Of a stretch of 64,000 nt of DNA, positions 25,890 through 35,762 are shown piece by piece (position 1 is the stretch's first letter; each line of letters opens with the position of its first letter). The stretch spans positions 21,004 through 85,003 of the forward strand of contig NZ_JAUXMX010000043.1 in assembly GCF_030683065.1 (NCBI RefSeq), given 5' to 3'. The notes beneath the pieces are model-generated. The model saw only the letters and a program-made list of their open reading frames with translations. It was not told the origin of the DNA and searched no databases. The stretch is from Pseudomonas sp. Its GTDB lineage: Bacteria > Pseudomonadota > Gammaproteobacteria > Pseudomonadales > Pseudomonadaceae. The position numbers and the translations under genes are program-made.

Positions 25890-28104
25890 CTTCACGGTAT
25901 CGTCCCTGCGTTTTGAGCGTCAGCACATTGAGGTTGAGCGGCAGTAACACCTGATCCAGTGCCTGCGCCACGCTCTTGGCCATCTCGCGGCTGCCACAGA
26001 CCAGAATCTGCGCGCCTTTTTCAATCAGCCGGCGCAGCTGCAAGGCATCGCCAACGAGCCGGTCCTGCACATAACTGCAGTCGTTGACCCGCGAAAAAGC
26101 CGCATTCAAGCGGGTCAAGCGCCGATCCGCCAGGTAGTCGTTGAGCTCTGGCTCATAGAGAAAATCGGAAGCCGGATTGCGCCCACCCCAGTACAGGTGC
26201 ATCGGGTGCCTGGCGTGGTTATTGCGGATAAAGCCGGCCAAGGGCCCGATGCCCGTGCCCGCGCCAATCAGGATCACCGGGGCTTTACCCGAGGCCGGCC
26301 GAAAATCCGGGTTGGGCTGGATAAAGGCGTCCATCCTGGCACCGAGCGGCATGTCATGTAGAAACCCGGAACACAGGCCATTGGGGTGCTTGCGCACACA
26401 GATTTCCAGCACCCCGTCACGCGAACCACTGGCCAGCGAATAGAAGCGCGGCACAGGACTGCCCGGCGGCACGATGCCAAGCAGATCGCCCGCCTCGAAA
26501 TGGCCCAGGGGATTAGCGCCGAGCCTGCGCTTCAGCCAGCCGACCTTACCCGCCGGCGCAGCGGCCTTGAAGCGCAACACGCTGGTAGGCGCTTGCACCT
26601 GCTCGCCATACTCGACCCGCTCCACCAGCTGCCAGGACTGACAGCGCGGACGCACGGCCGTGTGCTCCAGCGCCAGCTCCTTACCGAGTAACTGGCCGAC
26701 GGTATGGCCCCAGCGGGCAAACGCCTGCGTGGATTGGCGATCGATAGTCTCTAGCGCCAGCAAGCGCGGCCAGCCCCGTTCAAGCAGGGCCGTTTCAGTC
26801 GCCTTGGCAAACCCACAGAACTGCGCAAACTGCCGATCGCCAAAGCCCAGCACGGCGAAACCTGCCCCGGGTCTGAGCGTAGTCTTGGCCAGCCGCGCCA
26901 TAAATTGCCGGGCCGACGCCGGCGCATCGCCATCGCCATAGGTTGCCGTGAGGATGAACAGGCGCTGCGCGTGGCGGTATTCGCTCGCCAGCTGGTTCAT
27001 TGCTGCCGTGTGCACGCGCAGGCCAGCCTGGTGCAGGGCATCGTGCAGGGTTTTCGCAAAACCCCAGGTGCTGTTGCTTTCACTGCCGACCAGAATCACC
27101 GTATCGGCCAATTGCGCGGCGCAGTTATTGGCCAGCCGCGGCATGGCCTGGCGGCGCAGCCACCAGAGCCGCGCGCCGGTAACGCTTAGCAGGGGCACGC
27201 CCAGCGCGCACACACCCAGCAGCAGACCGAGCCACCAGAGGCCTTCCCCGGTGTGTAACTGGTAGATCAACTCATAGGTGCGACGCGCGGCGTCATGCGC
27301 CTGGTAAGACAGCAGCGCCCCACTGGCCTGATCGACATAGCCATCGCCCTGGGCGGTACGCAGCGAATAGACATCACTGGAATCGTTTGGATTGGGGTAC
27401 ACCAGCTCACGCAGGTCATTCAAATCGGTAGCCCGCAGCGCCGCCAGGCTTGCCACCGAAGCAGCAGGACCCGCGTCCACGGCTTGCGGAAACTCGGGTT
27501 CGCGCTGCATGCCATCGGCAATCAGGCCGAAGGTCGCCGCTGACATATAAAGCCCGCTCAGCGCAGACAGCAGCAGGCCCAACACCACCAGGCGAGCCAC
27601 TTCGGCATGCCAGCGCGGGCTGAAGCTGCCCCGTAACGGATGCAGCAACTGTTGCCAGCCACCCAGGCGTTTGGCCAACAAGGCGGCCCCGGTGATCGAC
27701 AGCAGCAGCATGAGCAGCGCGGCAACACCGGAGACCGCACGCCCCGGGGTATCAAGCAACAACGAGCGATGCAGCTCCTTCACCCAAGACAAGAATTGCG
27801 CCGGGGCATAGGCGCCGATACCTTGCCCGGTGCGCGGGTCAATGCGTGCGGCACCGGCCTGGCCGTGCTCGCTGTAATACACGATGAGTGTGCCGGAGGG
27901 GCTGCGCTGCAGCTGCTCGGCTCCCGGATAATGCTGCGCCACCCGCCCTGCCAACTCGGCGACGCTGATCTGGCCGGCGGCTGGCACGCTGGCGTCAAGC
28001 CGTTCCAGCGCCGGGGTGACCGACAGCACTGCACCGCTGAGCGCCAGCAACATGACCAGCAGAGCGGCAAACAGACCGGGCAGTGAATGAAGCTGGCGTA
28101 GCAT
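25879..28104 (-). CDS. PepSY membrane / flavodoxin / ferredoxin-NADP reductase fusion
   Basis: A 741-residue protein. Residues 1-330 hold four membrane segments and a PepSY periplasmic domain (PepSY_TM family). Residues about 340-475 form a flavodoxin-like domain (ILVGSESNSTWGFAKTLHDAL). Residues about 490-741 form a sulfite-reductase-like FAD and NADPH-binding unit (RFYSLASGS, PVILIGAGTGIGPLAGFIR, ILVCGSREMA). Electrons would pass from cytosolic NADPH through FAD and FMN across the membrane. The periplasmic acceptor is probably a protein or ferric iron. The gene overlaps apbE. Confidence 0.9.
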   Translation of the reverse strand: MLRQLHSLPGLFAALLVMLLALSGAVLSVTPALERLDASVPAAGQISVAELAGRVAQHYPGAEQLQRSPSGTLIVYYSEHGQAGAARIDPRTGQGIGAYAPAQFLSWVKELHRSLLLDTPGRAVSGVAALLMLLLSITGAALLAKRLGGWQQLLHPLRGSFSPRWHAEVARLVVLGLLLSALSGLYMSAATFGLIADGMQREPEFPQAVDAGPAASVASLAALRATDLNDLRELVYPNPNDSSDVYSLRTAQGDGYVDQASGALLSYQAHDAARRTYELIYQLHTGEGLWWLGLLLGVCALGVPLLSVTGARLWWLRRQAMPRLANNCAAQLADTVILVGSESNSTWGFAKTLHDALHQAGLRVHTAAMNQLASEYRHAQRLFILTATYGDGDAPASARQFMARLAKTTLRPGAGFAVLGFGDRQFAQFCGFAKATETALLERGWPRLLALETIDRQSTQAFARWGHTVGQLLGKELALEHTAVRPRCQSWQLVERVEYGEQVQAPTSVLRFKAAAPAGKVGWLKRRLGANPLGHFEAGDLLGIVPPGSPVPRFYSLASGSRDGVLEICVRKHPNGLCSGFLHDMPLGARMDAFIQPNPDFRPASGKAPVILIGAGTGIGPLAGFIRNNHARHPMHLYWGGRNPASDFLYEPELNDYLADRRLTRLNAAFSRVNDCSYVQDRLVGDALQLRRLIEKGAQILVCGSREMAKSVAQALDQVLLPLNLNVLTLKTQGRYREDVY

Positions 28105-28127
28105 GGTGTGCCTCCTCTGGACGGGGA

Positions 28128-28613
28128 TTACAGGTCGTAGCTGAAGGATTCGATATAGCCGCTGCCGCTAGCTGGCTGGCCGGCGCCCTGACGGGTCAGC
28201 GGCACTTTGACCTCGGCACGGTTATCGCGTTTGTCCTCGACCGCACTGTCCACGCGTATTTCATAACCGGCATCGATCAGCGCATCGGCCAGCTCAACCG
28301 TCACTGTCAGGGTCTGCCCACTGCCAACACTGGCACCGCTTACGCCGTCGAACTCACTGGCGTTCAAGCCGCTGCCACGCGCCCAATCGCGCAGATGTTT
28401 GTAGTACTTGGCCTTCTTGCCAGCGACCCAGAGCGTGCTTTGGTACTGGCCATCTGCATCGGTGAGGTAGAACGCCAGGTAGGCGTCGTTACCTCGATAG
28501 CTCTTCAGCTCGGTGGTCAAGGTCACTTCGCGTGCCTGAGCAACGCCTGGCAGCACAATGGCGCCGGCCAGACAAACGGCGGCCGCAATCTTTTTCATGG
28601 CATAGGGTTTCAT
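28128..28613 (-). CDS. DUF2271 periplasmic protein
   Basis: A 161-residue protein. The ATG at 28613 is preferred because of GGAGA seven bases away. A signal peptide ends near GVAQA. The mature domain (VTLTTELKSYRGNDAYLAFYLTDADGQYQSTLWVAGKKAKYYKHLRDW) is DUF2271, which usually accompanies PepSY flavoreductases and ApbE. It may be the redox partner in the periplasm. It lies 23 bases before the flavoreductase start in the same operon. Confidence 0.85.
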   Translation of the reverse strand: MKPYAMKKIAAAVCLAGAIVLPGVAQAREVTLTTELKSYRGNDAYLAFYLTDADGQYQSTLWVAGKKAKYYKHLRDWARGSGLNASEFDGVSGASVGSGQTLTVTVELADALIDAGYEIRVDSAVEDKRDNRAEVKVPLTRQGAGQPASGSGYIESFSYDL

Positions 28614-28712
28614 CGTGTATCTCCGGCTCAATGGTTATGCCCCTACCCTAGCGCCGAGAGCTGACAGCACGCTGAATGCGCTGCCGCAAGTTACGTAGGC
28701 GGGTCACTGGGT

Positions 28713-29027
28713 TTACTGACTGCTCTGCAGGTATTCGGCGGCATCGCCGTCGGGTCTGAAGTCAATTTCCAGGGTGCGAATCGACAACGAGGCGGGGGCG
28801 AATTTGGCCTCGAACCTGTTACCCCAGCGATCGATCCCCCGGACTTCGTAGCAGCCGTCGTCGACCTTGATCCGTTGCACCGTCCAGCCGTACTGCGCGA
28901 CCTGCTGGCGCAGTACCTCGCGCGGCTGCCAGTCGGCTACCGGGTCTACACAATCGTCGCTGGCCAGCACGTTGCCGCTCACCAGCGCACCGAGTAGCGC
29001 GACACTTACAAAAAACGCAGCGTTCAT
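28713..29027 (-). CDS. Small secreted PepSY-domain protein
   Basis: A 104-residue protein with a signal peptide (residues 1-22, cleaved after VLA) and one PepSY-like domain (DWQPREVLRQQVAQYGWTVQRIKVDDGCYEVRGIDRWGNRFEAKF). Two cysteines (Cys26 and about Cys58) may pair. It is the first gene of the minus-strand module. The promoter region with the inverted response-regulator box is just upstream. Confidence 0.85.
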   Translation of the reverse strand: MNAAFFVSVALLGALVSGNVLASDDCVDPVADWQPREVLRQQVAQYGWTVQRIKVDDGCYEVRGIDRWGNRFEAKFAPASLSIRTLEIDFRPDGDAAEYLQSSQ

Positions 29028-29077
29028 GATGTTTCCTCCTGCCTGGGCATGTGCGGCATACCCTAGCGCGGCTTTCT

Positions 29078-29118
29078 GAAGGCAACCTGAAGGGCCGCCC
29101 TTCAGGTTGCCTTCAGGT
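29078..29118. promoter_or_regulatory. Inverted tandem box between the PepSY and response-regulator genes
   Basis: A 17-base perfect inverted repeat (arms 29078-29094 and 29098-29114, loop CCG). Each arm also contains a direct repeat: CTTCAGGT-TGC-CTTCAGGT on the plus strand (29100-29118) and the same on the minus strand. Direct repeats spaced 11 bases apart are typical binding sites of OmpR-type regulators, so two boxes face the two divergent operons. It could also act as a terminator, but it lies between promoters. Confidence 0.7.
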
Positions 29119-29164
29119 ACAACCGTTAATCTGCAGCCCAGCCACTGAGCACAAGAGGTGTGAC

Positions 29165-29824
29165 ATGCGGGTATTGCTGGTCGAGGATTCGCCAGGCTTG
29201 GGCGACGCTGTACGCGAACAGATAGTCGATGACGGCCATGCGGTGGATTGGGTGCAACGGCTCGCGCATGCCGAAGCGAGCGTACGCACGACCGCCTACG
29301 ACCTGATCTTGCTCGACCTGATGCTGCCAGACGGGCGTGGTCTGGACTTTCTGCGCCAACGCCGCAGCGCGGGCGATGCCACCCCGGTGATCATCCTCAC
29401 CGCCCGGGATCAGATCTCCGACCGGATTGCCGGTTTGAATGCCGGGGCCGACGATTACCTGGTCAAGCCCTTCGACCTGTTCGAACTGTCCGCGCGAGTC
29501 GCCGCAGTGGCGCGTCGCTACAGTGGCAACCCCAACCCGCTGGTGCAGCTGGGCGAACTGCACATCGACCTGACTGCGCGCAGCGTTGCGCGCGCCGGCA
29601 TGGCCGTGGATCTGACCGCGCGCGAGTGGGCCTTGCTCGAAGCCTTTATCCAGCGCCCCGGCGCACTGCTGTCGAGGTCGCAGCTTGAAGAGCGCCTGTA
29701 CGCATTCGGCGCCGAAATCGAGAGCAATACCATCGAGGTGTACATCAGCCGCCTGCGCAAGAAACTGGGCCGCGAGCTGATTGAAACCGTGCGCGGCATG
29801 GGCTATCGGCTGGGGGCGAAATGA
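29165..29824 (+). CDS. OmpR-family response regulator of the PepSY/flavin module
   Basis: A 219-residue regulator. The receiver has EDSPG, phospho-acceptor Asp51 (DLILLDLMLPD) and Lys in YLVKPFD. The winged-helix output domain (about 125-219) ends with NTIEVYISRLRKKLGRELIETVRGMGYRLG. It is of the PmrA/QseB/BqsR group. The TGA overlaps the start of the kinase gene (ATGA). It probably controls the divergent PepSY/DUF2271/flavoreductase/ApbE operon via the box at 29078-29118. Confidence 0.92.
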   Translation: MRVLLVEDSPGLGDAVREQIVDDGHAVDWVQRLAHAEASVRTTAYDLILLDLMLPDGRGLDFLRQRRSAGDATPVIILTARDQISDRIAGLNAGADDYLVKPFDLFELSARVAAVARRYSGNPNPLVQLGELHIDLTARSVARAGMAVDLTAREWALLEAFIQRPGALLSRSQLEERLYAFGAEIESNTIEVYISRLRKKLGRELIETVRGMGYRLGAK

Positions 29825-31149
29825 ACGCTGGCGCCAGTTTGCAAAAACGCCTGGGGCTGGGTCTGACCTTGGGTATTACCCTGCTCTGGCTGATCGCTAC
29901 GGCCATCGCCGGCATGGTTGTGCAGCATGAGCTGGGTGAAGCCTTCGACAGTGCCCTGGAGGAAACCGCGCAGCGGATTCTGCCTCTGGCTGTCCTCGAG
30001 ATTGTCAGTCGTGAGGAGCCTGACGCGCTGCAGCATATTGCCTCGCTGCAAGCACACAACGAGTACCTGACTTACCTGGTGCGCGATAACCACGGCACTA
30101 CCCTGCTGCAATCCCATGATGCCGACCCGGCACTGTTCAGTGCGCAGCCGCGCGAGGGTTTTTCCACGACCGCCACGCACCGCCTTTATGCTGCCAGCGC
30201 GCTGCGCGAAACTGTATTCATCGAGGTCGCCGAGCCCCTGGCGCATCGCCGCGAAGCAGCCTGGGAAACATCCCTGGCACTGCTGCTGCCATTGCTGCTG
30301 CTGATTCCGCTTAGCCTGCTCGGCACCTGGCTATGGGTGCGCCTGAGCCTGCGCAGTGTGCTGGCCTATCGGCACGCCATCGAGACCCGTGGAGCCGGTG
30401 ATTTGTCGCCGATCAAAGCCGCGCAGTTACCCGCCGAGATCAACCCGCTGGCGGACGCCGTCAACCACCTGATGGAACGACTGCGCCGAGCGCTGGAGGC
30501 CGAGCGCAGCTTTACCGCCAACAGTGCCCATGAATTGCGCACTCCGCTGGCGGCGACCCTGGCTCAGGTGCAACGCCTGCGCCGCGAAGCCCCCGACGGT
30601 CCGCTGCAGGAGCGAGCGGCGCAGATCGAGGCGTCACTGCGCGAACTGACACGGCTTTCGGAAAAACTCATGCAACTGGCCAAGGCCGAGGGCGCTGGCC
30701 TGCTGTCCGAGACGCCGCAAGACCTAGTGCCGCTGCTCGCCCACGTTGTCGATGACCTGCGCCGCACCGCCAGCATGCGTCTGCAGCTGCAATTGCCAAA
30801 CGCCGAGGCGGTGCTCGTGACAATCGATCCGGACGCCTTTGCCATTCTGCTGCGCAACCTGATCGAGAACGCCATGAAACATGGCGCAAGCGATCAGGCT
30901 ATCGAGGTGAGTCTGTCCAGCGCAGCCCTGCTGCAGGTGGTGAATGCAGGCCCGGTGGTTCCCCCGGCGCTGCTGGCGCAACTGAGTGGCCGTTTTGTGC
31001 GCGGCAACAGCCAGGCGCAAGGATCGGGACTTGGCCTGGCGATCACCACGACTATTGCCCAGGGGGTGGGCGCCAGCCTGCTGTTTGCTTCACCGGCACC
31101 TGGCAAACCCGACGGGTTTGCCGTGAGCGTACAGTTTTTACCGGCTTGA
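29821..31149 (+). CDS. Sensor histidine kinase paired with the regulator at 29165
   Basis: A 442-residue kinase. Membrane segments at about 15-35 and 152-172 frame a 115-residue periplasmic sensor. A HAMP-like linker is followed by HisKA with His237 (SFTANSAHELRTPLAATL). The ATPase domain has the N box LLRNLIENAMKHG and the G box GSGLGLAIT. The signal is unknown; iron, copper or cationic stress are known for relatives of this class. Confidence 0.92.
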   Translation: MNAGASLQKRLGLGLTLGITLLWLIATAIAGMVVQHELGEAFDSALEETAQRILPLAVLEIVSREEPDALQHIASLQAHNEYLTYLVRDNHGTTLLQSHDADPALFSAQPREGFSTTATHRLYAASALRETVFIEVAEPLAHRREAAWETSLALLLPLLLLIPLSLLGTWLWVRLSLRSVLAYRHAIETRGAGDLSPIKAAQLPAEINPLADAVNHLMERLRRALEAERSFTANSAHELRTPLAATLAQVQRLRREAPDGPLQERAAQIEASLRELTRLSEKLMQLAKAEGAGLLSETPQDLVPLLAHVVDDLRRTASMRLQLQLPNAEAVLVTIDPDAFAILLRNLIENAMKHGASDQAIEVSLSSAALLQVVNAGPVVPPALLAQLSGRFVRGNSQAQGSGLGLAITTTIAQGVGASLLFASPAPGKPDGFAVSVQFLPA

Positions 31150-31235
31150 GCGCTGGCGCGACCCCATCTCCGCGGCCGCGCCAGCAGCGGACGCTAGGGG
31201 GCGATCGCAGTAGGCGAGCGTTTTTTCACACGCGC

Positions 31236-32888
31236 TCAATCCTTGCTCAGCGCCACGTCGACGATCTGCTGCGCCTCGCCAAGAATCTGCTGCAGGTGCG
31301 CCTGGTCGCGGTAGCTCTCGGCGTAGATCTTGTAGATGTCCTCGGTGCCCGAAGGTCGGGCGGCGAACCAGCCGCCGTCGCTGATCACCTTGATCCCGCC
31401 AATCGCCGCGCCGTTGCCCGGCGCCTTGTCCAGAACCTGGGTGATCGCATCGCCAGCCAGTTGGGTGCTGCGCACCTGCTCCGGCGAGAGTTGGCTCAGG
31501 GCTTTTTTCTGCACCGGGGTGGCCGGCGCATCGACGCGGTCGGCCACTATCGCGCCGAATTCCTCGGTCAGGCCGCGGTACAGTTCACCGGGATCGCGAG
31601 CACAACTGGCAGTCATTTCCGCCGCCAGCAAAGCCAGCGCCATGCCGTCCTTGTCGGTGGTCCAGACCCGACCATCGCGGCGCAGGAAGGTGGCGCCGGC
31701 GCTTTCCTCACCGGCAAAACCTAGCGAGCCGTCGAACAGGCCGCCGGCAAACCACTTGAAGCCCACCGGCACTTCCTGCATGGGTCGGCCCAGACGGGCG
31801 CTGACCCGATCGATCATGGCGCTGCTGACCAGGGTCTTGCCTACCGCTGCGGTGGCGCTCCACTGCGGACGATGCTGGAACAGGTAATCGATGGCCACAC
31901 TGAGAAAGTGGTTGGCCGGCAGCAAGCCGACACTCGGCGCGACTATGCCGTGGCGGTCGTAATCGGTGTCGCAGGCGAAGGCGATGTCATAGCCATCCTT
32001 GAGACCGATCAGCCGTTGCATGGCGTGGCTCGATGAGGGGTCCATGCGGATCTGGCCGTCCCAGTCCAGGCTCATGAAGGCGAACTGCGGGTCTATCACC
32101 TGACTGACGACTTGCAAGTCGATGGCGTACTGCTCGGCGATGCGCGACCAGTAATGCACGCCCGCGCCGCCCAACGGATCGACGCCTATACGCAGGCCGG
32201 CAGCACGAATCACCGAAAAATCGATCACGCTACCGAGGTCGCCGACATAGGCCGTCAGGTAATCGTGCTCATGGGTAGTCGCCGCCTGACGCGCCAGGGC
32301 CAGCGGCATGCGCTTGACCGCCTTGAGGCCGCCCTCGAGCAAGGCATTGGCGCGGTTCTGCACCCAGTTGGTGATGTCACTGTCGGCAGGGCCGCCATTG
32401 CACGGGTTGTATTTGAAACCGCCGCTGTCCGGCGGGTTGTGTGATGGGGTGATCACGATGCCGTCTGCCAGGCCCGTGCTACGGCCCTGGTTGTGCACCA
32501 GAATGGCATGAGAGATCGCCGGGGTCGGGGTGAACTCGCCGCCAGCGGAGATCATGGTCTGCACACCATTGGCGGCCAACACTTCCAGCGCCGTATCGAG
32601 CGCCGGCTGCGACAGGGCGTGGGTGTCCGCGCCGATAAACAACGGACCATCGATGCCCTGCGCGCTGCGGTAATCGCAGATCGCCTGGCTGATGGCAAGT
32701 ACATGGCACTGGTTGAAGCTGGCGGCCAGCGAACTGCCGCGATGCCCCGAGGTGCCAAAGGCCACGCGCTGCGCCGCCACACTGGGGTCAGGCTGCAGGT
32801 CGAAATAAGCGGCCAGCAGTTGCTCAATATCGACCAGCATGTCTGCTGGTGCCGGCTTGCCGGCCAACGGATGAATACGTGAACTCAA
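31236..32888 (-). CDS. pgm: Phosphoglucomutase (alpha-D-glucose phosphate-specific)
   Basis: A 550-residue enzyme that interconverts glucose 1-phosphate and glucose 6-phosphate. The phosphoserine loop is GIVITPSHNPP (Ser149). Metal binding is in FACDTDYDRHGIV, the sugar-binding loop is GEESAG, and the phosphate-contact region is RPSGTEDIYKIYAES. It could feed ADP- or UDP-glucose synthesis for glucosylglycerol (ggpPS at 9529). It lies 48 bases after the phosphoketolase gene on the same strand and may be cotranscribed. Confidence 0.95.
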   Translation of the reverse strand: MSSRIHPLAGKPAPADMLVDIEQLLAAYFDLQPDPSVAAQRVAFGTSGHRGSSLAASFNQCHVLAISQAICDYRSAQGIDGPLFIGADTHALSQPALDTALEVLAANGVQTMISAGGEFTPTPAISHAILVHNQGRSTGLADGIVITPSHNPPDSGGFKYNPCNGGPADSDITNWVQNRANALLEGGLKAVKRMPLALARQAATTHEHDYLTAYVGDLGSVIDFSVIRAAGLRIGVDPLGGAGVHYWSRIAEQYAIDLQVVSQVIDPQFAFMSLDWDGQIRMDPSSSHAMQRLIGLKDGYDIAFACDTDYDRHGIVAPSVGLLPANHFLSVAIDYLFQHRPQWSATAAVGKTLVSSAMIDRVSARLGRPMQEVPVGFKWFAGGLFDGSLGFAGEESAGATFLRRDGRVWTTDKDGMALALLAAEMTASCARDPGELYRGLTEEFGAIVADRVDAPATPVQKKALSQLSPEQVRSTQLAGDAITQVLDKAPGNGAAIGGIKVISDGGWFAARPSGTEDIYKIYAESYRDQAHLQQILGEAQQIVDVALSKD

Positions 32889-32936
32889 AATAATCTCCCT
32901 GAATAATGTGTACAGGCTGTCAGGCTCTGTTGCCGC

Positions 32937-35327
32937 TCAATCCGCCTTGCCCAGCCAACGCCACTGGCGAATTTCCGGCAGATCTTCACCGTGTTCCTCG
33001 ATATACCGGCGGTGCTGCAGCAACTTGTCGTCGACAAATTGCCGGGCTGCCGCAGCCTGTTCAGCCAGTTGTGGCAAGCGTGCGACCACCTCGGCAAACA
33101 GGTGGAATCGGTCCAGCTGGTTGAGCACCACCATGTCGAACGGCGTGGTGGTCGTGCCCTCTTCATTGAAGCCGCGCACATGCAGGTTGGCGTGATTACG
33201 CCGGCGGTAGGTCAGGCGGTGGATCAGCGTCGGGTAGCCATGATAGGCGAAGATGATCGGTTTATCCGTGGTGAACAGCCCATCGAAGTCGGCGTCGGCC
33301 AAGCCATGCGGGTGTTCGCTGGCCGGCTGCAAGCGCATCAGGTCGACCACGTTGATCAGCCGCACCTTGAGCGCGGGGAAATGCTCCCAGAGCAACTGCA
33401 CCGCCGCCAGCGCTTCCAGGGTCGGCACATCGCCGGCGCAGGCCAGCACCACATCAGGCTCGCCGCCCTGCTCATTACTGGCCCACGACCACACGCCAAT
33501 GCCGGCACGGCAATGGGCGATGGCGGCGTCCATGTCCAACCACTGCGCCTCGGGCTGCTTGCCGGCGACCACCACGTTGACGTAGTTGCGGCTGCGCAGG
33601 CAGTGGTCGGTGACCGACAGCAGGCAATTGGCATCGGCCGGCAGGTAGACCCGCACGATCTCGGCTTTCTTGTTCAGCACATGGTCGATAAAGCCTGGGT
33701 CCTGGTGACTGGAGCCGTTGTGATCCTGACGCCAGACGTGCGACGACAGCAGGTAGTTGAGCGAGGCAATCGGCTGGCGCCAGGCAATCTGGTTAGCATT
33801 TTTCAGCCATTTGGCGTGCTGATTGAACATCGAGTCGACGATATGGATAAAGGCTTCGTAGCAGGAGAAAAAACCGTGGCGCCCGCTCAGCAGATAGCCT
33901 TCCAGCCAACCCTGGCACTGGTGCTCACTGAGCATCTCCATCACTCGCCCGGTAGGCGCAAGCTTGTCGTCGTAGTCGAACTGCTCGGCCATCCAGCTGC
34001 GCGGGGTGACGTCGAGCACGTCCTGCCAGCGGTTGGAGTTGTTCTCGTCTGGGCTGAACAGGCGAAAGTTGTTACTGCCCAGATTGAGCCGCATCACATC
34101 GCGCAAGAAACGCCCCATCACCCGCGTGGCCTCGGCCTTGACCGCACCCGGGCGCTCCAGAGCAACGGCATGGTCGCGTATGTCCGGCAGCTGCAACTCA
34201 CGCAATAACACACCGCCATTGGCGTGCGGATTGGCGCCCATGCGCAGTTTGCCCTGGGGCGCCAGCTCGGCCAGTTCGGCCAACAGCTTGCCGCTTGCAT
34301 CGAACAGCTGCTCGGGGCGATAGCTGCGCATCCAGGTCTCGAGAATCTGCACATGTCCCGTTTTGCTCATCTCGCCCATCGGCACCTGGTGCGCGCGGAA
34401 GGTGCCTTCGACCGTCTGCCCATCGACCTGCGCCGGGCCGGTCCAGCCTTTCGGTGAGCGCAGAATGATCATCGGCCAGCGTGGCCGCGTGCTCACGCCA
34501 TTGACCCGCGCCTCATGCTGGATGCGTTGGATGTCGGCCAGTGCAGCGTCCATAGTGGCCGCCATCAACTGGTGCATGCTCGCGGGGTCGTCACCTTCGA
34601 CGAAATACGGCGCATAGCCGTAGCCGTAGAACAGCGCATACAGCTCGTCATGCGGGATCCGCGCGAGGATGGCCGGACTGGCGATCTTGTAGCCGTTCAA
34701 ATGCAGAATCGGCAGCACCGCGCCATCCTGCGCCGGGTTGAGAAACTTGTTGGAATGCCAACTGGTGGCCAGCGCGCCGGTTTCCGCCTCGCCATCGCCG
34801 ACCACGCAGGCGACCAGCAGATCCGGGTTATCGAAGGCCGCACCGAAGGCGTGGGACAGCGAATAACCCAGCTCGCCGCCTTCATGCAGCGAACCCGGGG
34901 TTTCTGCGGCCACATGGCTGGGAATCCCGCCCGGGAAGGAGAACTGCTTGAACAGCCGCTGCATGCCCTGCTCGTCCTGGGAGATGTGCGGGTACACCTC
35001 GCTGTAGCTGCCTTCCAGGTAGGTATTGGCCACCAGCGCCGGGCCACCGTGTCCAGGCCCGGCGACATACAGCACGTTCAGCTCGTGCTGCTTGATCAGC
35101 CGATTGAGGTGCACATAGATGAAGTTCAAGCCCGGCGTGGTGCCCCAATGACCGAGCAGGCGTGGCTTTACATGGTCGAGGGTCAGCGGCTGCTTGAGCA
35201 GCGGATTGGCGTATAGATAAATCTGCCCGACCGCCAGGTAATTGCTCGCAGCCCAGTAGGCATCGAGCTTACGCAGCTGCTCGGGCGAAAGTGGCGCGGG
35301 GTTGAGCGGAGTCTGTTGGCTGAGCAT
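32937..35327 (-). CDS. xfp: Phosphoketolase (xylulose 5-phosphate / fructose 6-phosphate)
   Basis: A 796-residue thiamine-diphosphate enzyme splitting xylulose 5-phosphate or fructose 6-phosphate with phosphate to acetyl phosphate. The ATG at 35327 ([18 protein letters not shown]) is the family start. Motifs include [28 protein letters not shown], the cofactor site [20 protein letters not shown] and a C-terminal [23 protein letters not shown]. It is grouped with pgm. Phosphoketolase gives a bypass of lower glycolysis, and acetyl phosphate can yield ATP. Confidence 0.95.
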   Translation of the reverse strand: MLSQQTPLNPAPLSPEQLRKLDAYWAASNYLAVGQIYLYANPLLKQPLTLDHVKPRLLGHWGTTPGLNFIYVHLNRLIKQHELNVLYVAGPGHGGPALVANTYLEGSYSEVYPHISQDEQGMQRLFKQFSFPGGIPSHVAAETPGSLHEGGELGYSLSHAFGAAFDNPDLLVACVVGDGEAETGALATSWHSNKFLNPAQDGAVLPILHLNGYKIASPAILARIPHDELYALFYGYGYAPYFVEGDDPASMHQLMAATMDAALADIQRIQHEARVNGVSTRPRWPMIILRSPKGWTGPAQVDGQTVEGTFRAHQVPMGEMSKTGHVQILETWMRSYRPEQLFDASGKLLAELAELAPQGKLRMGANPHANGGVLLRELQLPDIRDHAVALERPGAVKAEATRVMGRFLRDVMRLNLGSNNFRLFSPDENNSNRWQDVLDVTPRSWMAEQFDYDDKLAPTGRVMEMLSEHQCQGWLEGYLLSGRHGFFSCYEAFIHIVDSMFNQHAKWLKNANQIAWRQPIASLNYLLSSHVWRQDHNGSSHQDPGFIDHVLNKKAEIVRVYLPADANCLLSVTDHCLRSRNYVNVVVAGKQPEAQWLDMDAAIAHCRAGIGVWSWASNEQGGEPDVVLACAGDVPTLEALAAVQLLWEHFPALKVRLINVVDLMRLQPASEHPHGLADADFDGLFTTDKPIIFAYHGYPTLIHRLTYRRRNHANLHVRGFNEEGTTTTPFDMVVLNQLDRFHLFAEVVARLPQLAEQAAAARQFVDDKLLQHRRYIEEHGEDLPEIRQWRWLGKAD

Positions 35328-35762
35328 GACGACTGATCCTTGGCGAGTTGCAGAGCGCACACAAGACCTGGGTTCGGCCTCCGGCGAGAGCGTTGTCAGT
35401 TGGCGGCGTTTGCTCGCCAGGCCTTGGCGGGCGCGGTGCTCGCCGGATAATGGCGACGCGCGCGGCCAGGCGACTGACGATTAATGGTAACCCAGTCTGC
35501 TGCCCGCCTGTCCGCTCGCCCCGCTTGCGCCACCACAGACCAGACGACGCGCACCGCGCGCGCTGCAAAAAATTCTCGCCTACGGCCCGCATAAGCGCGC
35601 TAGCGAACGGACGTCTTTTTGATTCTTTCTCATTCTTGGCATATCGCATCAATCAATGAATTTCCCTCACTGCCAGACGCCTGGGGCGTTAAGGATTCAG
35701 GGAACAACGACCGTGCTCCCCGCTGGATCAAGCTTCGAGGCCGTTTAACTGTGGAGAACAGC
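35328..35762. other. Intergenic region between xfp and the BON gene
   Basis: A stretch of 435 bases with promoters for two divergent genes. There is no gene with coding character. I see no clear operator or hairpin; the part at 35620-35760 is less GC-rich and may hold the BON-gene promoter. Confidence 0.4.

Noticed and set aside
29078..29114. Palindrome taken as a rho-independent terminator
   Set aside because: It lies between divergent starts, lacks a T run, and contains 11-base direct repeats typical of regulator sites.
32991..34208. A 405-codon open frame opposite the phosphoketolase gene
   Set aside because: It is antisense of a highly conserved gene; the long frame comes from GC-rich codon use.
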